Positions 1 through 11,218 of a stretch of 64,000 nucleotides of DNA are shown here, piece after piece; the stretch's first letter is position 1, and every line of letters begins with the position of its first letter. A program made the translations under genes and the position numbers. Origin of the DNA: Fistulifera solaris (lineage: Eukaryota > Bacillariophyta > Bacillariophyceae > Naviculales > Stauroneidaceae); the NCBI GenBank assembly GCA_030295235.1, contig AP026157.1:186001-250000 (forward strand), given 5' to 3'. The notes beneath the pieces are model-generated. The model was not told the DNA's origin, searched no databases, and was given only the letters and a program-made list of their open reading frames with translations.

Positions 1-524
1 CGATTTTTCGTCGTTGGTGATACTGTAGAAAGGATGGGTGATTTTGTTGGAGAGATAGTAGGCACGGACTCGACTCTCGTGGGCGGTCTTGTGGATACCA
101 CGGGCGATACAGCGGGTGAAGGGGTAATAGGAGAAGGTAAGTTGCTGGGAATTATTGTGGCGCTAGAAGGCGCAAACGAGACGTCAATTTCCGATGGTGG
201 CCCAATATTACTACCACGAGGTGGATCGCTCCTCCCTTCAATTGTCAAATAACTTGCTAGTGCAATCACCGATGCCAGAACGACTATCAAAGCCAGTCCT
301 ATGACAAGTATTCGGAATGCTCGATGATGTCTCCCTCGGTTTGGGCGGTGGTGCATTCGGTGCGTTTGTTGTTGTTTGGAGGGTGGCGGTGGAGGCAAAG
401 AACCGTGCCCTCCGCTGGTGAAACTGTCGCGCAGTTGTTTCCGTAATTCTTCCACTTCGGAAGCTTCTACCGGAGTATCATTTGGCTCAAACGAGTTGTC
501 GTCTAACATTTTTTCTTCGGACAT
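1..524 (-). CDS. Pro/Ser/Thr-rich single-span membrane protein, 3' part outside window
   Basis: The minus-strand frame is open from ATG at 524 to the window edge, about 174 codons, and the end of the gene lies outside. Residues 1-69 are hydrophilic with a poly-Pro stretch and a His/Arg-rich patch just before the membrane. Residues about 70-92 form one strong membrane span. The rest is a Pro/Ser/Thr-rich stalk containing a TISPTKSP motif. This predicts type II topology: cytosolic N-terminus and an exposed, probably glycosylated C-terminal part. The next gene on the same strand has the same plan, so the two may be relatives. The frame stays open for some distance upstream of 524, and a pyrimidine-rich TTTTTTTGCAG lies about 115 bases upstream, so a 5' exon is possible. 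I do not recognise the family; function is unknown. Confidence 0.6.
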   Translation of the reverse strand, partial: MSEEKMLDDNSFEPNDTPVEASEVEELRKQLRDSFTSGGHGSLPPPPPSKQQQTHRMHHRPNRGRHHRAFRILVIGLALIVVLASVIALASYLTIEGRSDPPRGSNIGPPSEIDVSFAPSSATIIPSNLPSPITPSPAVSPVVSTRPPTRVESVPTISPTKSPILSTVSPTTKN

Positions 525-1132
525 GATCGTTGCTAGATCTTCGCCGATTCTTCTAAAGCGCGCTGAAATTGTAATCAATCTTTCTGTTTCGCAAGCTGAG
601 ACGGCCCTTTCAACTGAAATATTTCCTGCAAAAAAAGTTTTCTGGGGAATAGGTGACGTGGGGCTCAAGTCTTCATGAATGCTTGCTTCGCATAATGTTT
701 GGAGGCTTGTCGAGAGCGCTTGAGTGATGTCGAAAGAAATAAGTTTCTCATCGGAGCATTGCTTTCGCTTCTGTTGGACGTTACTTTGCCAGTACCAAGT
801 TCTCCCTCTCATGGATGATCAAAATATCAATCATCGAATAAATAGAGTGAAAACGATTCCCGCTGTTCGGAGTTGATTCTTTGTTACGAAGCGCAAAGTT
901 TCAAAACTTGGTTTTCTTATAGTGGCTTTGCTGTTGTTACATTTCTCCCTCCAATGGGCACGTTTCGGTTTTGGCGCGACGGGGTGAAGCACGAGTGTCC
1001 GCCACAGTTAACGCTTATACTCATTAACACATGGCCAGTAATTAGTGGATGCGATCGAGTCGTGCGTCGCGCGTCGCTCACCCCTCTGTCCGTACGGTAC
1101 TAAATAATCGCGGTTCTCTTTCATTTTTTTTT
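525..1132. other. Intergenic, 608 bp
   Basis: This lies between the 3' end of the ShK-like gene and the 5' end of the edge gene, both on the minus strand. It should hold the promoter of the edge gene and the terminator of its neighbour. A T-rich run sits at 1121-1135. No coding region or RNA gene is supported. Confidence 0.5.
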
Positions 1133-2675
1133 TTAACACGGGAGCAATTCACAGATATTCAATATACATACACGGCAGAGAAACGGAGGAGGTTCTTCAC
1201 CACCACCATCATCAGTATTGTCGTCGTCATCTCCATCGTCGTCATCATCATCGTCATCAACTGGTGGAGGGGTACTTTCCGTGGGAGATGGGACCGGAGC
1301 GCTGGTCGCAACTGGTACGGGAACTGGTGGTGGGTCTGGAACAGGAGCAGCAACGGGTCTTGGCGTTGGTGGAGGCACCGGACGCGGTGTAGGATCCGCA
1401 ACCGGCCTTTCGACGACAGGTCGTCGAGTGGGGTCGGGAACTGGTCTCGGCGTTGGTCGAGGCACGGGCGCAATTGGTCTCGGTGTTGGTGCAGGAACGG
1501 GTCGTTCCACAACAGGGCGTCGGGTAGGGTCCGCAACCGGCCTTGGCGCTGGCGGAGTGACGGGTCGTCGCGTTGGATTTGGCACCGGCCTCTCGACGAC
1601 GGGACGTCGGGTAGGGTCGGCGACCGGTCTTTCCGCCACTGGTCGTCTCGTTGGATCAGCAACAGGTCGTTCCGCAACGGGCCCTCGAGTGGGGTCCGCA
1701 ACAGGGCGTCGAGTGGGATCCGCCACCGGTCTTTCCAGGACAGGTCGTCTGGTTGGATCCGGGGCAGGTTGTCGGGTGGGGCTAGCAACAGGTTTCTCTT
1801 CAACACGTTCAGTCGAAGGAGCTACAGATGGGATATCAGAAGGAAAGTCCGATGGAACAGCGCCTTTCTCACACACACCGCACGTCGCTGGGCACCACCG
1901 GTAACCATCGTTCTCGGGCAAGCACATGCGATCGCGATGAGTCAAGTTGGTTTGTAAAAGACGCAATTTTGTTCACCAACTTCTTCATTTATATTGAAGT
2001 TTCTATAGGGATGATCCGTGCAGTTGCCTTCCGTCCATTCAATCGATTTTGTTGGTGATGACGTAGGAGGGGATGTGATAACGGTGCCGAGATCGGGAAA
2101 TTCTGCACCCGATTGCGATGGTATTTCATCATCTTGCGCCAGAAAGCTTCCCACGGCCACAGCGACTGCAGTCACCAAAATGATCGACAAAATCAGAATC
2201 AAAATACCCAGTCGTCCCGGAGTCAGCCTTTCGCGGTAAGTTCCTGCCGGTGCTTTCGCGTCTTCTTCTTTGGGAGAACCAAAAGAGCGTTTGGCCGGAA
2301 ACTGTTCGACTCGTCGTCATTCTCACCGTATACGTTGTCGTACGTTTCGGGTGTGCTGCTGGTCTTATGATTGGAGGCAGATTTGTCGAGCTGCTGCGGG
2401 ATGCCATTGTAGGATTCCGCAAAGAGACTATCGCCACCCAGGCTTTCATCGGCAATCGATATAACATCATCTTGCTTCAACTCAATATTTGTCGGTACAA
2501 TAATACCGAATTCTCTCATGACTCTTGCTCGTTCCGCTTGAAGCTCTCGACGAAACTCTTCTTCGTCCTCGTCGACGCCCTGGAACGCGGCAGGGTTGTA
2601 ATCGTTCTGCAGATTGTTGCCGGAATCCGTGTAAACGGCAGATATGAGTGAATCTTCATCCTTCTTACGCTCCAT
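1133..2675 (-). CDS. Type II membrane protein with ShK-like Cys domain and PTRRPV repeats
   Basis: Two exons: 2675-2327 and 2243-1133. The 83-nt intron (GTGAGA...CAG) joins them in phase and gives about 486 aa. Order: acidic cytosolic region (1-117); one membrane span (about 128-150); a Ser/Thr/Pro linker; a Cys module starting NCTDHP and ending WCPATCGVC, resembling the ShK-like modules common in diatom surface proteins; a long region of PTRRPV, ERPVADPTRRPV and PTPRPV repeats; an Asp-rich run; and a short Cys-containing tail. The frame breaks at 1962-1970, inside the Cys module. One base added to the A4 run (T4 on the plus strand), or a C beside TGC, restores it; the second option keeps an even number of cysteines. 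The basic repeat next to an acidic tail suggests a wall- or matrix-binding role, which is inference. Confidence 0.7.
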
Positions 2676-3648
2676 CTTAATCAAAGAAGAATTAACAACG
2701 TAATAGAAGCAGCTGTTGGTTATACCTTCCTTTTATCAGCAAAGGCTGAGACGAAGAATTCTTTTGTTGGAAGAGAACAGTTCAATTACTGGATTTCCGC
2801 GATGATAGAAGGAAAATCGCGGTTGCCCATGTTTTTGGGTCTCATGGCGTAATAAAGCGCGACAGAAGTGAGGGAGAGAAGTCCGCCTCCCTACTCTCGC
2901 ACCTTACTCTAAAATCAAACATTGGCCAAATGTGCCCCAACGGAAACACATGGAAGTAATGCTAAGACAGTTAACAGCTAAGTCAACAACCAACGGAGAA
3001 ATTCAAGCATTATTAGATAGGAAGCAATGGTCTAATTACTCATATTCCTCCTAATTATTGGTCACTTTCGTGACACGTGACAATTCTCTCTTTATGCCTT
3101 AGTTTGTCACTTAATGTGATTGAAAGTGTAGCTAAAGAACATTGATGAAATTTTGATACAGTCAGTTCAGTTCAGACTGCATTCCACAGAACTGTAAGGT
3201 TACAGGTTACCGTAACGTAGAGATTCTGTCCTACACTATTGTATCACAAAGAATTTTCTGCAAGAGCAGTCATCCGGTACTCATAATGTATTTAATCTTG
3301 TTTCGTTCTCAACGATGGAGTTGCGGTGCGATTCTAGATATGCGGTATCTTGATTATTTACTGTAACCTTACGTAGAAAGGAACGGCCCACCACCCACCA
3401 ATCACCAAGAGGAACGGAAAAGAATTTTTTCTTTTCGCTGCGTCGCTGCTGTTGCAGTTTGTTGCAAAGAGCTGTCAAGAACTCTTTCTCTCAAGTTCTG
3501 GTTGAGCATTTCCTGAGCATCTTTCCCAACTTTTCCGACAGAGTATTGAAACGATTCCCTTATTTAAATAGTTTGACTATCAACTGGGCTGTTTTTGAAT
3601 TCAGCAACTTTTAACTGATAGCATTGCTCTTCAAAACGTGTATCCACA
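2676..3648. other. Divergent intergenic region, 973 bp
   Basis: This lies between two genes transcribed away from each other, so it carries both promoters. An 11-bp exact inverted repeat lies at 3195-3205 and 3361-3371 (TAAGGTTACAG / CTGTAACCTTA), each followed closely by CGTAGA. I see no supported coding region; short open frames here have no recognisable domain. Confidence 0.45.
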
Positions 3649-5975
3649 ATGGAGCAAAGATGGCGAAACGCGCGTTCAATCGCCATTTTATTATGTTTCT
3701 GGTTAATGGTGGCTTCCAATGATGCCAGTTTAGGGGAACGTATAGCACATTTGGTTCCTTCGCGAGGAGGTGCGTTATCGAATACAACGGAGCAGGAAGA
3801 AACAGAATCAATGTGTCACGAGGAAATCATCTTGTTTCCGTTAACAAATCACAGCCATACAAAGTCACTGGAAGTAACAAAACAATCTGCTGAAGATGAA
3901 AACGAAGAAGTGATCTGTACGGATAGTCCACTCACGAGCGCGCGGACCCTGGAACGAAAAAGACTCCAATTTTTCGATCGCATGGCGTGGGTTTCCGAAA
4001 TGTGGATGAGAAAGGAACACGATGCATCCCTCCATTCTTCCAGCGCGAACCTATCTGCCATTACACCGGAATCCGATCTGCGTTTACCGGGCCGTCATTT
4101 CCATATCGTTACCACCGCCGCATTGCCTTGGTTTACCGGCACGGCTGTCAACCCGACGTTGCGAGCCGCCTATCTGCATCGGAAGACGCAAGAAATCAAC
4201 AATAATACAGATCAGTGGGTCACTTTGGTTGTACCGTGGCTCGAATTACCGCAAGACCAGAAGCAGTTGTATGGTGAAATATTTTCTACGCAACAGGAAC
4301 AAGAAGACTATATACGTTCTTGGCTTAGAGACAAAGCGGGCATGCCGGATGTAGCTGACCCAGAGACTGGTTTACGCATTTTATTCTATCCAGCTCGTTA
4401 TCACAGTGGCTTATGCTCTATTTTTGCAATGGGGGACCTGTTGAACCTGATCGAAGAGAAAGGCGGCCCTATGGATGTCTGTATTTTGGAAGAGCCTGAA
4501 CATGTTAACTGGTTTCGTGCTCCAGGAGATGGATGGACGATGAAATACAAGTTCGTCGTCGGAATAGTTCATACCAGTAAGTCTTGGTAGCCATTCGACC
4601 CATACATGTTTCATGGGAGTATTTCTCACCACCGTGTTTAATTTTATTGTCCCGTTGAGCAGACTACAAGGAATATGCGAGCTCTCATTATTCAGGGTTG
4701 TGGACAGCACCTGCGATATCGATGGTTTCGTCGGCTATGATCCGGGCATACTGTCACAAAGTGATCAAACTTTCGCCCGTGCTACAGAGTTACGCCCCAG
4801 AGAAAGAAGTTGTTTCAAATGTCCACGGCGTCCGATCAGAGTTTATCGATGAAGGTCTCCGGCGAGCATCCACGTACCATCCGAGAGAAACGAAGAGTAG
4901 CTACTCGCCCACACAGAAAACAGATGCATACTTTGTGGGAAAGCTTCTTTGGGCCAAGGGTCTGGACATAATGCTAGACCTGCAGGATTATTACAAACAG
5001 CGCACTGGGAAATATTTTTCTATCGATATTTATGGCAGTGGCCCCGAACAGGAAGCGATACGTCGCGCTTTCCATGGTCGCCCACGTCGAGCCGAGGACG
5101 GAGAATCCAAGAGCTCCAATGCCGGTCCTAAGCGCTCAAGGAGTATTCTACAAACTACATTGGCTCTCTTTGGCGGTAATAGTCCGAATCAGATGAAGGA
5201 AGATGAGACGAAGGCTGGGGCAGATAATACGCCGACCTCTTTGTTTCCTATGGAAATCGACTTCTCATCCTTTGAAACTTTTAGCGAAAAAGCAAAGGAG
5301 CACTTTGCGAAGCTGAGGCAGGAATTACCTCAAACATTTGCCGAACTGCGAAGACAGCCTGTACCAGCTGAATTTCGAGGTCGTGTTGATCATGCTGAAT
5401 TGAAGGATTACAAAGTTTTTGTAAATCCTTCGGTCTCCGAGGTTCTTTGTACCACCACTGCTGAAGCTCTGGCCATGGGAAAATTTGTCATCATTCCTGT
5501 TCATCCATCTAATCAGTTCTTTCTGAAATTTCCAAATTGCTTGGCATACCGAGACAAGTTTGAATTTGTAGCAAATTTACGATGGGCTCTCAACCACGAG
5601 CCGGAACCTCTCACGCCTGAATTGGCACAACAATTCACATGGGAAGCCGCGACCGAGCGTTTTATGGATGCTGCTGCTATTACGGAGGGCGAAGCTCGCG
5701 AGCGAGAGCGATCGGGACGGTCGAAAATGGACGAACGCATCGCATGGTTTCACAACGAACTGGGTAAAGGTGCGACAGGAGACATGCTACGCAAAATCTG
5801 TGGAGCGGGTCCCGTCAGTCATCAAGCTAAATACTTGCAGAAGCAATTGATGGATGGGGAGAGTGACGAAGGCGAGGAAGATGAAGATGATGGGTTGAGC
5901 GCAAAGTTTCGCCGATCATCTTTCGCCGAGGCGCTCCGAGCCACTGTGGGAGACTTGTCATTGTTTATGCAATGA
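3649..5975 (+). CDS. DGD: Digalactosyldiacylglycerol synthase (DGD1/DGD2 type)
   Basis: The enzyme transfers galactose from UDP-galactose to monogalactosyldiacylglycerol, making the plastid lipid DGDG. Exons 3649-4576 and 4663-5975; the 86-nt intron is GTAAGT...CAG in phase 1; 746 aa with no frame break. Plant DGD landmarks are plain: HFHIVTTAALPWFTGTAVNP, then a VVPWLELPQDQ block and EDYIRSWL, GIVHTNY across the splice, VGKLLWAKG, IYGSGPEQ, NPSVSEVLCTTTAEALAMGK, HPSNQFFLKFPNCL and FTWEAATERFM. It is a family-4 (GT-B) glycosyltransferase. A hydrophobic N-terminal segment (about residues 10-23) may be a signal or anchor, but I see no clear Phe+1 plastid motif. About 95 charged extra residues lie between the IYGSGPEQ and VFVNPS blocks compared with plant enzymes. 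The C-terminus is acidic. Confidence 0.93.
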
Positions 5976-6167
5976 AAGGATTGCTGCATTAATGTATCTG
6001 TATGTTTCAAACAATGTATACTGCTATCGCTACAAATTAGAAAACAAGCGGCATATTTAAGCTAAAGCGATACTAATCATCTATATTCATTATCCGAACT
6101 TGGCGCTCGCTTGGAACACTGGGATCATTGAAAGGAAACATAGATCCGTACTAAGTGTTTCACGTTT

Positions 6168-7084
6168 CTATCGGCGTCGTCTTCGTCGCATCGATTCCGG
6201 CCGAATCAGCATCGAGTCGATCAACCAGCACGAATCATCTTCTTTGCCGGTAGTTGACAAGATAAAGTTGACCGAGACGGTATCCAAAGGACCAGGACCC
6301 GTTTGCAAACGCGCCGTAAAGAAAGCTTTCTTCCCATCGAAACTGTAATCCCCCTTATCAATGGATACACCTTGGTGCTGAAAGAGCACTTTGTATTCAG
6401 TTTCTTTCAAGAATTCGGCATACTCGGCCGGTGTCAATCCTTCTTCATTCTTTATTTGCGATCCCGGTGAACTATATCCGAACAGAATTTCGACACCTTT
6501 GTTCGTAGTGGGATTGTCATTGTGGAGCAGCGATTCGAGGACTTGCAGCACAACTTCGCCCGCTGTCAATTCCGAGTCGGGGACCGTGAGAGGCGGCTGA
6601 TAGACTTTGGGAGCCTCCTCTGCATCTTCGTCGTCGTCGTCGTCATCTTCTCGAGCGCCCTGGACAAAATCCACAAATCCACCGGCCGTATCCAGTACAC
6701 GTTCTTTGACTTCCGAGTACAGTTGATCATTCGTCAAGCTGACATTCCCCGCCAAGCGATCTCCAACATCTCCTGTATCATAACCGAGAAATGCATTAAT
6801 CGCGCCTTGCGGAATATTGGGTTCGGGTTCATCATCCTCTTCTTCATCATCATCGTCGTCGTCCTCCTCATCGTCCAAAAGATCGTTCGCATTCAAATCA
6901 ATCCCTTTTGTTGGGCCAAACGGAAAAACTCGGCGGCCAAATTGGCTCCATCTCCTTGATCCGGACTGTCTTCATTACTGCTGTAAGCGTTCAATCTTGT
7001 TGTTTTGTGTATAGTCATTAGCGGCATAAAGGCGACGGATGTCGTGAGAAGAAGGAGGAAACAAACCAGTCGGAGTGATGTCAT
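6168..7084 (-). CDS. Acidic plastid-targeted protein with C-terminal alpha/beta domain
   Basis: ATG at 7084 starts a hydrophobic signal peptide followed by SVAF-MP, an ASAFAP-like plastid-entry motif with Phe at the cleavage point, and a Ser/Thr/Lys transit region. Two acidic runs of Asp/Glu follow. The conserved-looking part is the C-terminal 110 residues, with a GEVVLQVLES helix, DNPTTNKGVEILFGYSSPGS, and strands to the end; spacing is like NTF2-fold/DUF4864 proteins, but that is a tentative match. The protein ends in an Arg run. The frame breaks once at the T4 run 6906-6909 (A4 on the coding strand): one added base fuses FRLAQQKG to IDLNANDLLDD and gives 305 aa. Upstream in-frame codons are ignored because the signal peptide begins at this ATG. 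Confidence 0.72.
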
Positions 7085-7685
7085 CTTAAAATGGGCGCAA
7101 CGCGAATTGTGTGTGATTCGTCTGGAGTGTTCTCTTTCACTTCTTGAGGGTTTGCGAAGATAACTTGCAGCAATATATAAGTTGATCAAAAGATTATAAA
7201 AGCAAATACAAATAAAATTCTGTTCTCCTGCAGATGATGAATTATTACACTATAATTCTTCTTGCTTGTCAATGGCAAAAACGAGACGCCATCATCGCGA
7301 CGAGACCCTTCGCATTTCGCGATCTTATTACTGATACCTGGTATTTTTCACGACATTTCTTTGCGTCAGCGAAACGCCTAACAAAACATCAGCCTCATAT
7401 CGTAGCGGTTTTGTCTTGGCATAGCATTCTGCGCATGACGCATGAATGGAAAATAAGCATCAAAACCACCCGTGACTCACCGCAATGCCGGAATGAAACG
7501 AAACAGGAAGCGACGATGCAACGCAAACAACAAACAGAAATATCAAACCGTTTACAACAAAGTCTTATTTTACATTTATAAGCAGCGAACTTACAGTCGC
7601 ATTTCGTGAATATAGTTCATAATATTTCAGCGAAAGAACGGAGCAGCACGAAGCAAGAACGCTTTTTCGACAACAAGAAAAAATA
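7085..7685. other. Divergent intergenic region, 601 bp
   Basis: Promoter space between the acidic plastid protein (minus) and the RING-finger gene (plus). A 115-codon open frame (7234-7581) has no recognisable feature and was not accepted. No RNA gene seen. Confidence 0.45.
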
Positions 7686-10474
7686 ATGAATGCTTCGGGC
7701 GATGAGAGTCCTCCGCAAAAATTGACGACCCATGCATCCAGCAATACGCAAACAAACCAAAGTCAACCACAACAGGCTCCTACTTTGAAGCGAGAAAATC
7801 CAGAAAGCACTGCCTCTGTCGCTCAAGATACATTGTCGCGTACCCTTGCTGCCAATGAGGGCACAATGACTCCTCACAATGCGCTTCCTGAACATCGCAA
7901 CAATCAGCAAGAAGAAAAAGAATCGCCATCTGCAACTTCTCGACGTGTGCGTCAACGCGTGGAAGGCAATGCCTCACAACAACTTGTTCAAGCCGCTCGT
8001 CCTACGAATAGCAACAACAATGGGATCCCCGACGTCAATGCTTCCATGCAGCTTCATCATCAGCCTTTGACAGGAAATGAAGCCAGCGCCGGCACTGCAG
8101 AAGTTCCCACACCGAATGCATCTGCTATTAGTCAATTTGTGGAAGTTCATCCTAGTGAGGAGGACGTTCGCAATCGAGTCGTTGGGGCCGCTCCCATTAC
8201 AAATAGCAACCGAAATGCTGTCCCCAACGTCCATGCTTCGGTTGATCAGCCTTCGGCGGAGACTGGCAATGCTGAAGCTCCCACGGCTCCGGTTCGTCGC
8301 CGCGTTTTGCAAGTCCGTAGAGTGGGTCAAGAAGAGATGAACATTAGCGACTATCCCCCCGAAATTGTGGAACAAGTGGATCGGGTCCGTCTTCAATTTG
8401 GATTGCCGCCGGATGCACCCTTTCAAGTCAATCGCATCGGAAACACTTATCAAGTTGTATTACGGGCCGGAGATGGTACCATGCTGCGTGGGAATTGGCC
8501 ATCGGCGGGTGGTCGAGGGAATCGCATCGTCGTTCCTAGCAACGAGACATCCACGCGCCCCGAACAGGTGATTCGTGACATTCCTTTGGATGGCTCTCGT
8601 CAGCAACACATGATTCCGCCACGTGCCGGTCTACGACTGATTCCGGGAGAAAACGGGCAGTTGCTGCTCCGCATTGCGAATGAGGGCACTTCGGCGGTTA
8701 ACTTTTTCAAAACTCCAACAACAATCCGCGAATGGTGGCGATCCGTGTTGACCGCAATGGTCCAGAAGGACGGGTAGCGGTTCACTTGGAGACGGAAGAG
8801 GTGATGCGACAGAGGAATCAAGTTCCACCCTTGGAGCCGATAATCCTTCCAGATGGTCAGCAAACCATTTCCAGTAGTGATGCATCACATGCTATTCGAG
8901 AGGCAGAGAGATTCACATGCGGTATTTGCTATGAATACATGGAAATGCCGTCCTCTTGTGGACAGTGTTCCGGTCGATTCTGCAAAGAGTGTTTGATCAA
9001 AGTGAAGCAGTCGCAACGAGGGCTCTGCCCGATCTGTCGAAAGCCTATAGGAGAAATACAAGAAGACACCGAGCTTGCCCAGGCGATGGACGAGGCCCCA
9101 AGCATTCCCTGCCGATTCGAAGGCTGTAACGCCTCTCTGTCGCTTCGTCAAGTAAAACAGCATGAACATTCTGAATGTCAAATGGTGAGTGTGTTTTGCC
9201 GCTACAAAGAGTATGGGTGTTCTTGGAAAGGTCGACGATGTGATTTGGTGAACCACGAAGCAGGAGATTGTACTTTAGCGAAAGTTTCGGGATTGGTCGA
9301 TCGGGTACGAACCATGGCTGCCGAGAGAGAGTCCATCGCACGGGAAATGGCGATGCGGATGTCATCATTGGGTCTCGCAGTAAACCATGAACGTGAAATG
9401 ACACGTCGACAAACAGCACGATCAACTTCCAATCCGATTGATATCTTGTCGTTCATCATACAAGTAACATGCTGCAGTCCTTCCTTGATGCAAGCAAGAG
9501 AAACGTGGGTGAACTTGTATGCAACTACGAAGGCTCGTGCTGCAGTCTTCAATTGGATCACGTTAGTACCAACAATTTTGCTGGTAGGGCGGCTGATATG
9601 GAGGGACTATTCAAGATTTCTTTTCGTATTGTGTCATCCGCAGTTCAAATTTGATTCGATTGACCAAGATACAGCGGACGTCTTGATTGACTCTGCACTT
9701 GGTATCGTGGCACTCACTCTGGTCACGCTCCTTCTGGGGGTTTCTCTTCTTTTCGACAACAAATCAAACGAATGCTGGGATTCTTTTGCTTTCCCTTTGT
9801 GACGCGGCCAATCCCGGTCATGCTATACACAACAACTGCCAGCTCTTTCTTGATGTACAGCCTCATTTTCACAATGGTGGACGGTTTCTTTTTATCAGGA
9901 TATTTGGCTCTCGTTCTCTTCACTGCCACTGCTGTGCTTCCGATTTCTATTGCTTCGTTATCTTGCAAGTTATCAAGAGCGGTTTCAACGCCTCTTGGTT
10001 TTTTTGACAGGAAGGGTTGCGCCCCCTCTCCTTTTTGGGCTCCGTTATGCGTTTGTTGTGCATATGACAGATGCAGTATCTTGCTTTGACGCGCTTTGTC
10101 TGCTCCACCTCTTAGACGGCCAATTCAATCTTTTGACCCAAAGCCTTGATCACAAAGAGCTGTTTTCTGACTGGCCACCTTTTCTGGATGTATTCTTCGT
10201 CTCGATAGGACTGGGTAGAGGAGTACGGGAATTTTTTTTGGACGAGAACGACATGAAAGCAATTGCCAACTGGGGAGCTGCTGTCGTCTTGATTCTTTTG
10301 ATGAATATGATTGTTTCTCGCTTTGCTATCATCTTCCAGTGGGTCGGCCTTTACCACTATCAAGTCATTGAAGCATCTCGTTCGGATAGCATTGCCAGTC
10401 GGAAAGCCAACGCCATTGGGCTGGGTCTACTATCCTTGACTGTTTGCAGCTATATTATCCTGGCTACCTTCTGA
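7686..10474 (+). CDS. RING/TRAF-zinc-finger multi-span membrane protein (putative E3 ligase)
   Basis: After correction this is one protein of about 929 aa. The first 350 residues are low-complexity and contain two copies of a TNSNxNxxPxVxAS unit. A RING finger follows: CGICYEYM, SSCGQC, FCKEC, CPICRKPI, with Cys where the fourth ligand is usually His. A TRAF-type zinc finger comes next (PCRFEGCNASL to HEAGDC), then a short helix and a C-terminal half with several membrane spans. A RING plus TRAF-type zinc pair with membrane spans suggests a membrane-bound ubiquitin ligase; the substrate is unknown. Three frame breaks lie at T5 (8703-8707, add one), T4 (9750-9753, add one) and T7 (9999-10005, remove one). 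The corrected length is 930 codons with stop. The C-terminal joins are less certain than the RING join. Confidence 0.72.
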
Positions 10475-11218
10475 AGCCCGTTTAGCTTTTGATCAAATAT
10501 TTCTTTTTACTAGAGAGGAGTCTTAGAGCATCTTCCCATTGTATAGCAATGCCCATCATTTGGGAACTATAGAGATAAGTTGGTTTTAGTTTCTACTACG
10601 TACTCAGTACCGGTAGCGACCTAATGAAAACCCAATCCTTATTCCGCACCACACAATTCATGACTTGTTTGTGATGCGAGTAAAATAATAATTGTGTTTC
10701 CTTTTCAACTCCCATTTCAAAGGACTCCCGCCATTTGTGTTTTGACTAATTATTGAAGAATCATCGAGTGATTGCGAGAGGAGGACTCCCATCTGATCGG
10801 ACTTTTGATGATGATGATATTCGATGTTGCAGGAAAACGCGAGCAATAGCTATGTGTGATCACAGTAAGGTACCTGGTTTTAGAGTAGTGAAGCAGCTTC
10901 CCGTTAAATGGAAAAGTGACCACGTACTCGTAAGTTAATACTCACTCGCAGGACTCTCGCGGGATGCCGTTGTTACTTATAGAGCATCATCTAAAAAGTC
11001 TCCCGCAGTGTGGGATTGACTTTCTTTGAAGCTTTGCGTTACTTTCTACGGAGAGATGGTACGACCAGATTGAAATCAAAATAAACATGAGGAAGGCCCA
11101 TTGGGTTTGCAATTGAAGCCACCTTCCAGTCGAGTGATCTTTTTCTGCTCACAAATTGCCCTTCCGGTCCACTTTTCGATCTTGCAACTTCTCTTCTCGT
11201 TCGACGTTATTTTCGATC
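10475..11218. other. Intergenic, 744 bp
   Basis: 3' region of the RING gene and promoter of the next plus-strand gene. It contains CGTACTCAGTACCGGT at 10599-10614, a 16-mer repeated exactly at 43791-43806. No gene is supported here. Confidence 0.45.

Noticed and set aside
1218-1904. Long plus-strand frames rich in Gly/Arg or Ser/Thr over the PTRRPV repeat region
   Set aside because: They are mirror reads of the minus-strand repeat. The minus strand has the membrane span, Cys module and clean splice.
7234-7581. 115-codon plus-strand open frame in a divergent promoter region
   Set aside because: No domain, signal peptide or coding-like composition; it sits in promoter space.
9954-10010. An intron in the RING gene instead of a T7 run error
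   Set aside because: Possible donor/acceptor pairs either give the wrong phase or remove a membrane span; trimming one T restores a smooth protein.
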